Shown one piece after another: positions 38,401 to 47,781 of a stretch of 64,000 bases of DNA (the stretch's first letter is position 1; every line of letters starts with the position of its first letter). Source of the stretch: Breviolum minutum Mf 1.05b.01. Taxonomy: Eukaryota; Sar; Dinophyceae; Suessiales; Symbiodiniaceae. The translations under genes were made by a program, and so were the position numbers. The notes under the pieces were generated by a model. That model ran no database searches. It worked only from the letters and a program-made list of their open reading frames with translations, and was not told where the DNA came from. The stretch covers positions 138,555-202,554 of the forward strand of contig DF239230.1 of NCBI GenBank assembly GCA_000507305.1, written 5' to 3'.

Positions 38401-40049
38401 ATACATATCGAATACACCTCCCACATACAACAAGCAGCAACAGAAAAAAGTCACCTTCGTAATATTTCCCCAAGCACCAAAACAAAAACCTCACGACACC
38501 TTTCAAGAATCCCATCTTCAAAAAAACTGAAAAAAAATCAGCGGCGGAATTTCTTCAGAATTATACTATAACCATCGGAACAGGTCGGAGATCTATGTTG
38601 GCCTCGGCCTCGTTGTTGTTGTTGTTTTGTTGTTTTGTTGTTGTTGGCAGGTGCAGATTCTACCCACATTTTTCTCCAAGCATCGTAGGTGTCATTCTCA
38701 TTGAATCCGACCTCTTTATGGCGAACATTGAAATTTCAGGCCATGATGCGCAAGTCAATTGGATACGAGGAATCATGACTTTCAGATACTGTACCGAATC
38801 TGTGTTTCAACATGTCTCAACACAGCAGACACAGCAGCAAATGTCAGAAATGGCCAAACCGACCAAACATCCCACCCATCTCCCACCTGTGCGGTCGCTA
38901 AAGATGAAAGCTTCTCAACACAAGATGCCTCCAAATGATCACATTTTCAGCATATCCATAGATCAAAGATATTGAAATATCAGATGATGATATCAGATGC
39001 AGATATCAGAATTCACCTGAGCCCAAGTGCAATTAAAACATCCCCAAGCTGGACATGCTGATTGTTTATCACAACTTCCATCTCTCGAAAGATCGGTCCC
39101 TCCCTGTGCCTCGGGGCCTTTGTAGCCCCGTTTGGCCAACTTGATGGCTGTCTGAACGTCCTCCTGGATGGCCATCGGGTCCAGCCGGTTTTGGCTTGAA
39201 AGTACATACCCAACTGTAATCCCTATAGTTCCTTTAAGGGATGCTCCATGCAATACAATCTAAGTCCAAAAGGTCCAAAACAAGTTATGATGAACCACTG
39301 GATATCCCTGGCGTTACTGCTGGGTAATTCCAATGAACATCAATATAATCCGATGTTCAGGAATACAAAAAAGGTCGCCCAACTCAGGGCTCCAATTCTC
39401 AAAGATCCGAGGTACATCACGGAGGAGCAAAGGTGCTTTTCCTTCATCATGAATGCCCACCTGGGATAAAGGGAGGTCAGTTGGCCAGAAACTCTTGCAC
39501 CACCAGGGATGTGTAAAACCCTGTAAATAATGGGACGGGATAAACTACATATCAACTGGTGCAGGATTTCTTCTATCAACAGTATCAGTGAAGTCATGTC
39601 ATGATCATGTGATGAATAATGATCAATAGTTCAGGAAGAACGTTTGCGCTGGTTGAAGTGTTGAGTCATGACTTGAAATTTGTGCCGGATCGATTTGTTC
39701 ATGTCCATTTGGTGTGGCAGGTGGGGGGACGGTCAAATGATCATCCGGTTTTCAACTTACTAAGCTAAGAAGGTATTTTTGGGGTGAAATCTGGCCTAAT
39801 AGAATCTGAATGTGGACTACCAGATTCGTGTTTGATCTTAAGTTTCCAAACAAGCCCCAGCATCTTCTTGAAGGCGTCGTTCCATGTCGTTCCAAATACC
39901 ACCTTTTTCATGGAAGAATTCATCTCTAAAATCCAATGTCCTGAAAACTCTTGCATCCAGAGGACATTTAACACACCATCCACGTCCACAAAGATCAGGG
40001 TTTGAACCTGGCAAATGGCTTGGATTTTGTTCTGAAGCAACTCTGGCAT
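31074..40049 (-). CDS. HAD-superfamily-like protein with VDVDGVLN motif, long multi-exon gene
   Basis: Start exon 39966-40049 reads MPELLQNKIQAICQ then TLIFVDVDGVLN, the DxD motif I strand of HAD hydrolases, ending at a GT donor. It continues at 39460 (GIHDEGKAPLLL), about 39112-39225 (MAIQEDVQTAIKLAKRGYKG), 38664-38713 (GFNENDTYDAWRKMW), 37088-37147 (VADILVQRLAQVIESAGDCQ), 36571-36664 (LLLLLEPLRDHPH), about 36015-36140 (LENRIAHFLGKPFLGV), about 35288-35380 (RLETVGDYVVDF), 34277-34349 (SLRVLMLEESFLFA), 33795-33951 (DPLNGFTVNSGLFYHADERF), 33404 leftwards (ILLDDAKSYLPATDVSVKI), 32818-32904, 32617-32638, 32446-32517 and 32330 leftwards (VGTGLTQRLFDEVV). Candidate later exons reach a stop at 31074. 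I recall dinoflagellate proteins with this motif order (VDVDGVLN, RLA..I..AG, LE..I..HLG.PF, RL..GDY). HAD enzymes transfer phosphate through the first Asp. Several joins are out of phase, so exons are missing or the span holds two genes. Confidence 0.55.
32702..32801. mobile_element. Introner-like family A element with ACTC duplication
   Basis: CTAGTTGGTGGTTTCAACTC ... TGAGTTGCCACCAGCTAG, inner AGTAGGGGTGAAAATT. ACTC at 32698-32701 and 32802-32805 is a perfect 4-base duplication. It lies in the intron between two HAD-gene exons (32818-32904 and 32617-32638). Confidence 0.85.
33657..33765. repeat. MITE family C copy
   Basis: AAAACTAACATGACGAACTGG ends against TTCCATTGCCATGTTAGTTG; in an intron of the HAD-like gene. 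Confidence 0.6.
34190..34270. repeat. (CAAC)n/(AAAC)n microsatellite
   Basis: Tetranucleotide tract abutting the donor side of exon 34277-34349. Confidence 0.95.
34966..35041. repeat. Hairpin element family D
   Basis: TGTGTATTTACCTACATATG ... GTAAATGTAGGTAAATATAC with CATGGATGGG at the right; in a HAD-gene intron. Confidence 0.7.
35160..35284. repeat. MITE family C copy
   Basis: ACGAACATGTTCTGCAAAAA, inner GGTTTTGGAAGATGACAAAC and GGGGATGGCCCATTTTCAG, right end TCAATTTTCGGGGG. It lies immediately next to the 3' border of the HAD exon at 35288-35380. Confidence 0.6.
35417..35560. repeat. (GAT)n microsatellite and derived sequence
   Basis: About 17 GAT units followed by ATGATTCATG-rich decay. 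Confidence 0.9.
36180..36500. repeat. Two MITE family C copies
   Basis: One at about 36180-36275 (AAAACTAAGATCCCCTGAAAA ... AGTTGACATTCGTTCC) and one at about 36395-36500 (CTGAAACTAGTATGGCACCT ... GGGGCGAACTGTTAGTTTCA). Both lie between HAD exons 36571-36664 and 36015-36140. Confidence 0.6.
37197..37312. repeat. MITE family C copy
   Basis: ACTAATATGGCGTAGCTCCT ... GCTATATATGTTCGTTTCAG, inner GGAAGATGACATGTTCCCC. It abuts HAD exon 37088-37147 upstream. Confidence 0.55.
37582..37722. mobile_element. Inverted-repeat element family E
   Basis: TTGATGGAAGGAAAATCCGGC ... GCCGGATTTCTGAACCATCAA, with inner CATTTACAGGGTTTT also found in other family E copies. In a HAD-gene intron. Confidence 0.65.
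37730..38290 (-). CDS. Extra exon candidates inside the HAD-gene span
   Basis: Two exon-like segments lie in introns of the HAD model. 38111-38288 (contains GDSMQLQVVYKLDFALQVSL and CFLWRVSDIPER, before GTAATT), and about 37730-37833 (after TTTCAG; DCVAFSIFFARDESKDDAKP). Their borders and composition look genuine, but they do not match the motif order I recall for the HAD family. They may be lineage-specific insertions, alternative exons or parts of another gene. Confidence 0.35.
39478..39592. mobile_element. Inverted-repeat element family E in HAD intron 1
   Basis: ACTCTTGCACCACCAGGGAT ... AACTGGTGCAGGATTTCTTC and TATCAACAG, inner GTAAAACCCTGTAAATAATG. Lies between start exon 39966-40049 and exon 2 at 39460. 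Confidence 0.65.
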
Positions 40050-40286
40050 TCTTCCAATCCCAAAGCTCTTGAAATTTCATCTCCATCCTGCAACCTGAAA
40101 AAAAGGGGCAAAAATCTGCAACTCAAATGCTCCAATATTTTCTGACTCAGTGCATCTCCTTGGCCCTACCCGAAAACAGCCAACCTCTCTTGTGTCACGA
40201 GGCGCCATAACTTGTGGTTTACCTCAGGTCCAATTTGAGGGTGATCATTAGGTTTTTCAGTGAAAATTCCAAAAGAATACTTGAAC

Positions 40287-41110
40287 CTAACACCACATCG
40301 ATTTCGGACATTGTGGTTGAATGATTTTCACTACTCTTCCGAAAATCTGCCGCAATTTTTGCTGTCCACTTTGTTGTGGCTGTGACGCGGACTGTAGGAC
40401 TTCTGCGGGGGCCGGGCAACTGCTCAGCGGCCGATGACTTTTAAAAAAAAATGGATCTGCGGTGGCAACGGCGATCAAGGTTGAGATCCTGTGAGTGTGC
40501 CACAGGCGATCTGCATCCATCAACAAACTCAGCCGATGGACAACGACACCACAGGAATCCCCGAAAAAAGACAACGGGAATTCTTTATGCAACGTCCGTT
40601 AAAGAGAAAAAGAGTGAGCACAGAAAAATTGAGATGGCCTTATCTTCCCAAGGAAGGAACCGAAAAAAAAGTGTTGGGAATGAGATACCAGATACTGATG
40701 TTGGTTTCAAGTCATCAACCAAAAATGGCTCGGAGAAAGGACCCTTCAAAGCTTTCCATCTTTGCAATTTTCCCTCACTGCTTGAGCTGAGTTCTTCATC
40801 TGAAGAGTCGTAACATGATTGCAATCATGACACAAACAGCATCCAAAAAACTTGTCTTAAAAACATGCTCCACAAAAAATCCTTCCACATCAAATTCAAC
40901 AGAACCTTTCCCAAGGTTGCACCATATGGACAGGTGGTGGAGGTGGCCCTCGAGTCAAATGTGGCCTGACATTTGTAAGCAGGTCAATCGACATAAAACT
41001 TGGCTTGTTGTGGACCATGGGCTCGAATCAAGGTCCAAAGTGTTGTTGGGGGGGTGGAACTTCACAACATCACCAACAAAGAAAAATTTGCCACGACAAA
41101 TCCACGGTTT
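40287..41110 (-). CDS. Exon candidates of an unknown gene
   Basis: Three coding-like segments on the minus strand: about 40935-41110 (GDVVKFHPPNNTLDLDSSPW), about 40655-40815 (CYDSSDEELSSSSEGKLQRW, then LKGPFSEPFLVDDLKP), and 40320-40530 (contains SQPQQSGQQKLRQIFG). The acidic Ser-rich patch suggests a disordered region. The plus strand is also open across 40451-40813, which weakens strand assignment for the middle segment. No family recognised. Confidence 0.33.
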
Positions 41111-41119
41111 CGTCTTGTT

Positions 41120-41300
41120 GTAGGGCGGTGGTTGGGGGGGGGTAAGGGGTAGTACGGTAAACCGAAAANGTACGAACGTAGTTCGTAGGGGTAACTACAC
41201 ACAACTACACAACAAGAAATACGTCACGACAATACTACGTCGTTGTGTGGGTGGGGGGGGGGGGAAATGGTACGAAACTCAAAAAAAAGGTACCAACGAA
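41120..41300. other. Assembly join with damaged duplicate sequence
   Basis: A single N at 41169 sits in G-homopolymer-rich DNA. Words from 41070-41130 (AACAAAGAAAAATTTGCCACGAC, TCTTGTTGTAGGGCGG) recur in degraded form at about 41205-41265, as expected when two low-quality contig ends that should overlap are placed side by side. Confidence 0.6.
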
Positions 41301-41969
41301 ACGCATTCGAAAAGGCGTGCAGTCAGAACAAATTTATATAAGGTCAAATTTAAGGTCACCGCACTGAAGATCCTGAAATACGGTTCTGCCCCTCTAGTCT
41401 CAGTGATAGAGTGCTGGTGATGGAGACATCCTCAATATGATGGTGCCATGTTTCAGAGGTATTGAGCAGTCCTATATTTCAAATCATCCACTGGAGCGAA
41501 TCCTAAGTTCTACTCAGATGTGGTCAGAAAAGGAAATTACCAAAACACAAGGAAAAACAAAAACACGTGTCACCCACCTCACAATCAGGGCTAAATCCTA
41601 CACCAGGTAGCTTGCCCTATGAATCAGGGTTTTCTATGTTTTCCCTCTTGCCTATCACTAAAAAAACGGTTGAAACAACATCAGTTTTAAAAAAGCTGTT
41701 GCGGGAGTCATCTGTAGCACCCTCTTCAAATGGGACACTTCTTGTGCATTGCAGCTCGCCAGCCACCTTGGGAAGCACCATCTTAACATGTCGTCCGTCC
41801 GAGTTACGGTGGATTGCTTCGGGGAGGAGGCGGTAGAAACCTCGCATCAGCAGCAGGTGGTGAGAATTTTTGGAAGTTTGAGGATAGGGATGAGGGACAT
41901 CAGGATGCAGCTGAGATGGTATGATAAATGATGATTCAAAAACGAAAGATGCAAAATGCATTATGATGA

Positions 41970-42160
41970 CTGTGATGATGGAAATGGTGCATGCTGAATG
42001 GTGATGATTGTGAATGGTGATGAATGGTGATGATGAATCATGAGTGATGAATCACAGGTGATGTATCATTGATGATGAAGCATTTATGATGAACCATGAA
42101 AAAATAATCATAATGATGATTGTGATGATGATGCTGGCAACGATGACGATGATGAATGAA
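41970..42160. repeat. GATGAT-rich low-complexity tract
   Basis: Degenerate (GAT)n with ATGGTGATGA and GATGAATCATG words; no gene. Confidence 0.8.
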
Positions 42161-42476
42161 GGCAACACATGGATTCTGTTTGATGTCCATCATGAGTATT
42201 TGCAAAAAGCTGCAGAATAGGAGTATCCAGGGAGGATTCTGGCTAGCTATGCAAAATGAAAACAAGTACTGGTGTTGTATCCTGGAATCCTCGACCATCA
42301 AGCACACACCCATTCACCCATGAAAAACCCAACCTCAAAACCTGATATTCAAATACTTGCCCGAGCAACTCTGAAGATATCAATAGTCATTCAACAAAAT
42401 CCCGAAGCCAAAGCAAACCAAGTGCCCTCTGAGCAGCCCTGACGGCTGGATATTTCTAGCTCTTGCTTTTCCCTCC

Positions 42477-43065
42477 TCATGAACGGGCCAAGTTCAAGAC
42501 ATTACGAGACCAAATGTGATACAGCAATTCTGTTCTTTGAAAACTGATTTGACTTGGTCGTCTGCAAAATGGCTTTTCTTCCCTGTCAGCCATCAATCTA
42601 CAGGAATCTACCATTCCTTTGTTTTTTGTCATTTCATATCTACAGGCTGGTTTTCCCAGCGTATCTGTTGTTCTTCTCAGCAGATCCGTCCTCATTGGTA
42701 TAGGCTTCGAAAGTAATTTCCATGCCTTCCAATGGCTGTTTACTTTCCACCAGCTCCTGAAACAACATTTTCGCTGTGGTTTGGTGGGAGCTGTTGGTCG
42801 AAAAAATGCTCGTTAACTTTCCGCACAAAATGCTGGCTTGAGATTCCACGACGGTAAAAACCACACTAAAACTCCAATCCCAGGGATTGTTCATTGTACG
42901 ACCATCCCTCAACAAAGAAAAAACAAATCGCACCAGATTTTTTTCATCACAAACTCCAAGTGGATTCAATGGCTTTCTAAGGGCGCTGTTCCATCGGTCC
43001 TTCGGCAAAGAGCTGGGAAGGAAGAAGAGGTCTGGTTGCCCATTTGCTTCGATAAAGCCATAGCC
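42477..43065 (-). CDS. Cold-shock-domain protein
   Basis: Exon about 42966-43065 starts after GTGGCAG and reads GYGFIEANGQPDLFFLPSSL, with RNP-1 (GYGFI) and RNP-2 (DLFF), then the basic loop PKDRWNSALRKP. About 42665-42756 starts after TTTCAG and reads ELVESKQPLEGMEITFEAYT, then NEDGSAEKNNRYA, the closing strands with Ala before the final segment as in Y-box-type domains. A terminal segment to a stop at 42477 (FCRRPSQISFQRTELLYHIW) is tentative. The first beta strand should lie upstream. The exon begins exactly at the RNP-1 motif, as in CSD exons at 49.5 and 8.3 kb. Expected function is RNA binding. It lies just downstream of the FNIP-repeat gene on the same strand. Confidence 0.65.
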
Positions 43066-43639
43066 CTGCCACTCGACAACTCGGCTAAACAAACAATGTT
43101 CACAGGAATCCACCAAAGAAATTCCAACATTGGGCCACTGCAAGTAAAGTGGCAATTCTTCCCATTTTCATCCATTTTCCACCATATTCCACTTCCAATG
43201 GATGGTTTGCTTCATATCGCCTTGGAAGGATAGAAGCTTCGTATGCGGCCTTGACTGAAACCTGGATCTCGTCCTCACAAGAGGCCATATGAAGATTCCA
43301 TTTTTTGTGATTTTGCATATTTTTGCCACACATCTTGCAACATGTCGTTGGTTTTGTTTCATGGTTTTTTTCATGGAAAAAGGCATGAAAAATGACAACT
43401 TCCATCATCCATCCATGATCCAGTGGAAGACTACGCAAGAGTTGGTCGTCACATCCCGATGTTTTCTTGCGACGGGGCAAGTGCGGTGTTAGCTTTGGCG
43501 TTTTGCCAGCTAATAGCCACATCCAAAGATTCATCGTTGGGATTGATCTACCTAATTATGCACAATTCAAATGCAAACCGTCGCACTTAAGAACCTGCAA
43601 CTTACTGAACATCTGTTTGGCACTTCTCAAACTCGCTCC

Positions 43640-46600
43640 ACCTCCTTTGCCAAAGTTCAAGCTACGCAAGGTTACAGGCAATTTGACATTCTCCAAGTTC
43701 TGGCGAAACTCGTCACCAAAAGTCAAAGACTCCAAGTCCGGAAAATTCATCTGCTCCAAGTCGCTGAAGTGATTTCCAAAGGTCAAATGTCGAAGATCTG
43801 CTGGCCAAAGAACGACCTGAAACAACCAACAATGATAGTACCCAGTTGTCAGAGATGAAATATTTGTACTACCCCCAGCACCAAACCTTTAATGAAGGAA
43901 AACTCCGAAAACAACAAGTTCTTGGCGATTCTTAAAAACGTCTCAAGATTGATGTATAAAAGTGTATGTCATGCGGCATGAGTGTCATAGGAAAGTGTTT
44001 CAACCCATTCTTTCGTCACATTATGATAATTATGACTTATGTTCATTTATGTTCCCCTTGCGATAGGGAAAACAACAACAACAACAACAACCACTCGCCT
44101 CAGAACACATACAGTTGCCACCCAGGGTGAGACTTTGAAGTCCCTTGGGTAGCTTCACTTTGCTGATGTTTCCTTGAAAGCCACCCAGATTCAAAGTCCT
44201 CAAATTCGATGGAAATGTCACCTCCTCTAAGTTCTGTAGAAACTGTGTCCCCAAAATCAAAGTTTGCAAGCTCTTCGGCAACGTCGAGCTCAAGTGTTGG
44301 TTGAAGTCATTTCCAAAGGTTAAGTGTGCCAATTCTTGAGGCCATACAACATCTTCCAGTGAAACATTGAAGGACTTGCCAAAGGTTAAGGTATGAAGTT
44401 TGCTTGGCCATCTCACACCCTTGATGCTCATGTTATAGTAATAACCGAAGCTTATTTCTTGCAAGGCTTCTGGCAACTTTACGGAAGCCAAGCTTTGATT
44501 GAAGCGGCTACCAAATTTCAGAGTTTGTAGGCCGCTAGGCAATGTCACATCATCCAGTGGTTGGTTGAATGAAAACTCAAAGCACAAACCTCAGCAACTC
44601 AATGTCCAGAAGACTCAAAGCAGTTTTTTCCAACAATCAGCTGACATTTTTTGCTTAAAAGTTTCCAAGAGGAAATGAAACTACACTTATCAGATTTGAT
44701 TATGTCTTATTTTTAGGCCATCGAAGACCTTTCTGATAAATTTGGACCCAAGTGTTCCAAGCGGCAAGCCGCTACCTTTTAGCATCGTGGGACAAATTCT
44801 GTTGCACGTGTCAGCTTCCAGGGCTACTAAACACCCACAAGACAAGTAAAATGCAAGTGATGTAACCCCCCTGAAGTTTGACAAAGCCCCTGAAAAGTCA
44901 CCCTACCAAAGTCTTCCAACTTCCAATCATCATTTTTCAGGGGCTATCTTAATTTTCGGTTATGTAATAGAAAAAACAACACTTTCAGAACATCAGAAAT
45001 TGATTGAAACGTTCATTACGGATTGACTTTTCAAAAAAATAATGTTTTTTCACCAATGTTTTGTTTCCAAGGATCTTCTGAGAGAAGCTGGAAATTTTGC
45101 ATCAACCAACTCTTGATTGAAGTCATGGCCGAGAACCAAATCTTGTAGCTCGGCTGGTAAATGAAGAAGTGGTTGATTGAAGTTATGGCCAAAGGTCAAG
45201 CTTTGAAGACTGTTTGGTAGATGAAGTTCTTTTAAACTCTGATTAAATTTCCTAAGTGTGAAAGGTCAAGGGCAAAACTGTTGGCGGATGAAACAAAAAA
45301 AACGCGTTTCAGTAGTGGCGGTGAAAATGTTTATGTTTGCCATGCGGTTTTTTTTTCGGGCGCAACAAAGGTGATATATGCGTTTGTATTGAATACCTCT
45401 TGAATCTGACCTTCTAAACCTCCGAAAAAAGGGCCCCCAAACTTAGGAGGCACCAAAGCCACACTTCAGAGCTAGCAGGTGCTAACTCATTCCCACAAAT
45501 CTGCATGTAAAAAAGGCCACTGCAATGTATATGTAAATAGTATACATATATATATATATGTATTTTACGTACATTCATTCATTTATCCATATATTTGTTC
45601 ATCTGTTTGTTTATGCACTAATCATGTTTACACATTATCTAGAATCTACAGTATTCATATATATATATATACATTTATTTACGAAAAAAGATTACGTTCA
45701 TAAAAGAAAAAAACATGCAATATCAATGACTCACTTAAAGATCAGCCATTTAACATGCTTCCATGTTTTCAAGATGTTTTTGTCCAAGTTTCGCTCCCAT
45801 CTCTAAGCTCTGTAGCCTTGAAAGGTACAACAAATTCAGCGCCGAATCGTTGAAGTTATCTCCCAGTTTCAAGCTTTGTAAGGCACTAAACTCCTGGAAG
45901 TCCAAACTTTGTTGGAAAGCATGGCTGAGAGTCAAATGTTGAATCATTGGAAGCTTCACTGTTGCCAGGCTATGGTTGAATTTGCCACTGAAGCGCAAGT
46001 CTTCCAAACTTGGCAAGTGCATTTCATCCATGCATTGGTCGAAGGAGAAGCCGAAGCTCAACTTTTTCAGACTTGGTAAGTTCACCTGGCAGAGACTTTG
46101 GTTATAATTGTATCCAAAGATCAATTCTTGCAAACCATCCGGTAAAACCATATCGTTGTATTGCAAGCTTTGATTGTAAGCAAAGCCAAATGTCAAGGTC
46201 TGCAAAGTGTGGGGAAACCGAATACCTCTCACCATCTGATTAAAGCGATCTCCAAATGTCAAGGTCTTCAGGTTGGCGGGGAAGTTCACCTTGGAGGATG
46301 TTGTTTTTTTTTCGCTCGGCAAGGCTTTCACAGTTCTATCTGCAGTCACAAGTTTGGATTATTTTTGACAAATCATAATTGAACTTCCAATGATTTTGCT
46401 TAAAGGCCTAGTTACATGCATCAGACTTCTATTGAAGTCTTTACCAAAGGTCAAGTGTTGGAGATTGTCTGGGAAGCACATGAACTGCGCATCGTTATTG
46501 AAGAGAGGACCAAAAACCAAGCTCTGAAGGTTAGGTAACTTTGCCAACACCATGTCATTGGGCTTGAAAAGGCTATCCAAAGTGAGCTTCCTGGGAAGTC

Positions 46601-47536
46601 GAAAAGATTGGCGGATTTTTCTGGAAGCAACATGTGACCTTCAGGAGATCACTAAACACCAAATAAAATCCAGAAACACAAGTTTTGCTAGCGTTTTTTT
46701 GTGTATCTCAGCTTCTTAAGAGATACTGGAAGTCGCAAATGTTCACAATCCGTAGAGATTCTCAGGCCATGAAGTTCTGTCAAACCCTCCAAGGTTTGGC
46801 AATTTTCCTCCGAATAATGTGGAACCTCGTTTAAGGCCGCCCAGTCATCCTGTAAATACTGCGCAAGCGCAACATCCCAAAGACGGTCTAAGTTCGCCAG
46901 GGATTGTACAAAGTTCCATGCATTGTACAAGTTACATGGTAAATAAATGTAGGACACCGTGTTCTCCTATGGCAACAAACAACCGGATTTTTCGGTGCAA
47001 ATCTTTGGCTCTTTTTGTTTTTTTTAGAAAAACTTGGAACTTCGCCAAAAATTGCAGCATACATCAAGTCCTTGGAATTAAAGCCTTGCTTAAACAAAGG
47101 TAGATGCAAGTTGATCTTCTGCATGCCCCGCTGCAGCAATACACCTTGCTTTGAGAGCGGATTTGTTGCAAAAGGAAAAAGGATGGGTCACGAATTCTCA
47201 CAAGTCATCTGCTCTTTCAATTAATCTCATTATCAAATGATATATATATATTATAATATATATATATATATCATAATTACAATTCATATATATATAGAAT
47301 ATATGTAGTGGTGATTGTCTTCAATGCCTGTATCTTCATCCTCCTTTGGACGATTATCAGGTTATCACCCCCAGGGCCTGCGCCAACTTTCGTAAGTCGC
47401 TCAACTACCATGTCTTGTAACTCTCGTCCGGTGATGCTGTTGTGGACCGAGAGTTGAAATCCTTCACCATCCAAACCCAGCACCTGGGTTTCAATGGACC
47501 AAGCTGACAAAAACGGTCCAAAGAACTCCAAAGCAC
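43640..47536 (-). CDS. Ubiquitin-like plus FNIP/LRR-repeat protein
   Basis: Eight exons: 47369-47536 (VLGLDGEGFQLSVHNSITGR, a ubiquitin-like beta hairpin), 47071-47144 (QRGMQKINLHLPLFKQGF), 46710-46966 (YIYLPCNLYNAWNFV), 46416-46638, 45793-46289, 45076-45251, about 44090-44589 and about 43640-43816. From exon 4 on, the protein is a chain of about 22-23-residue repeats of form LTFG..FNQSL..V.LP..LQ, for example LTFGDRFNQMVRGIRFPHTL. This matches the FNIP repeat known from Dictyostelium, a leucine-rich-repeat relative. At least 18 repeats are visible. Such ladders usually bind other proteins, but the partner is unknown. Most joins keep phase. Introns 2, 3, 5 and 6 use GA donors in my model. A full repeat is probably missing between exons 7 and 8. 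The true start and last exon are not fixed. Confidence 0.78.
44875..44960. repeat. MITE family C copy (partial)
   Basis: CTTCCAACTTCCAATCATCA and TTTTTCAGGGGCTATCTTAA match the family in reverse order. In an FNIP-gene intron. Confidence 0.45.
47240..47300. repeat. (AT)n tract
   Basis: Alternating AT in the first intron region of the FNIP gene. Confidence 0.9.
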
Positions 47537-47781
47537 TTGGATTTTACAGTAGAATCTATGTAAGTGACATGATGTCTACAAGAAAAAGCGAGGAAAACAA
47601 CGTTTAAATACTTTTTCATGCCGACCACCGCTTAATTACCCTGCAGTGTTTTCATTTGAAAGCGTCAAAGGCAGGAACTTCGTGGAACTTCCTCATCGTC
47701 TCACATCAAAATCATATAATAAAACCATAGCAACCCCCTCCATTTTTGGTGAGCATTAGCCTTTTCAAAATGTTCGCCCAC

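Noticed and set aside
38595..38975. 126-codon plus-strand frame with a signal-like start
   Set aside because: The hydrophobic start comes from a (GTT)n tract, and the minus strand carries a better exon (38664-38713).
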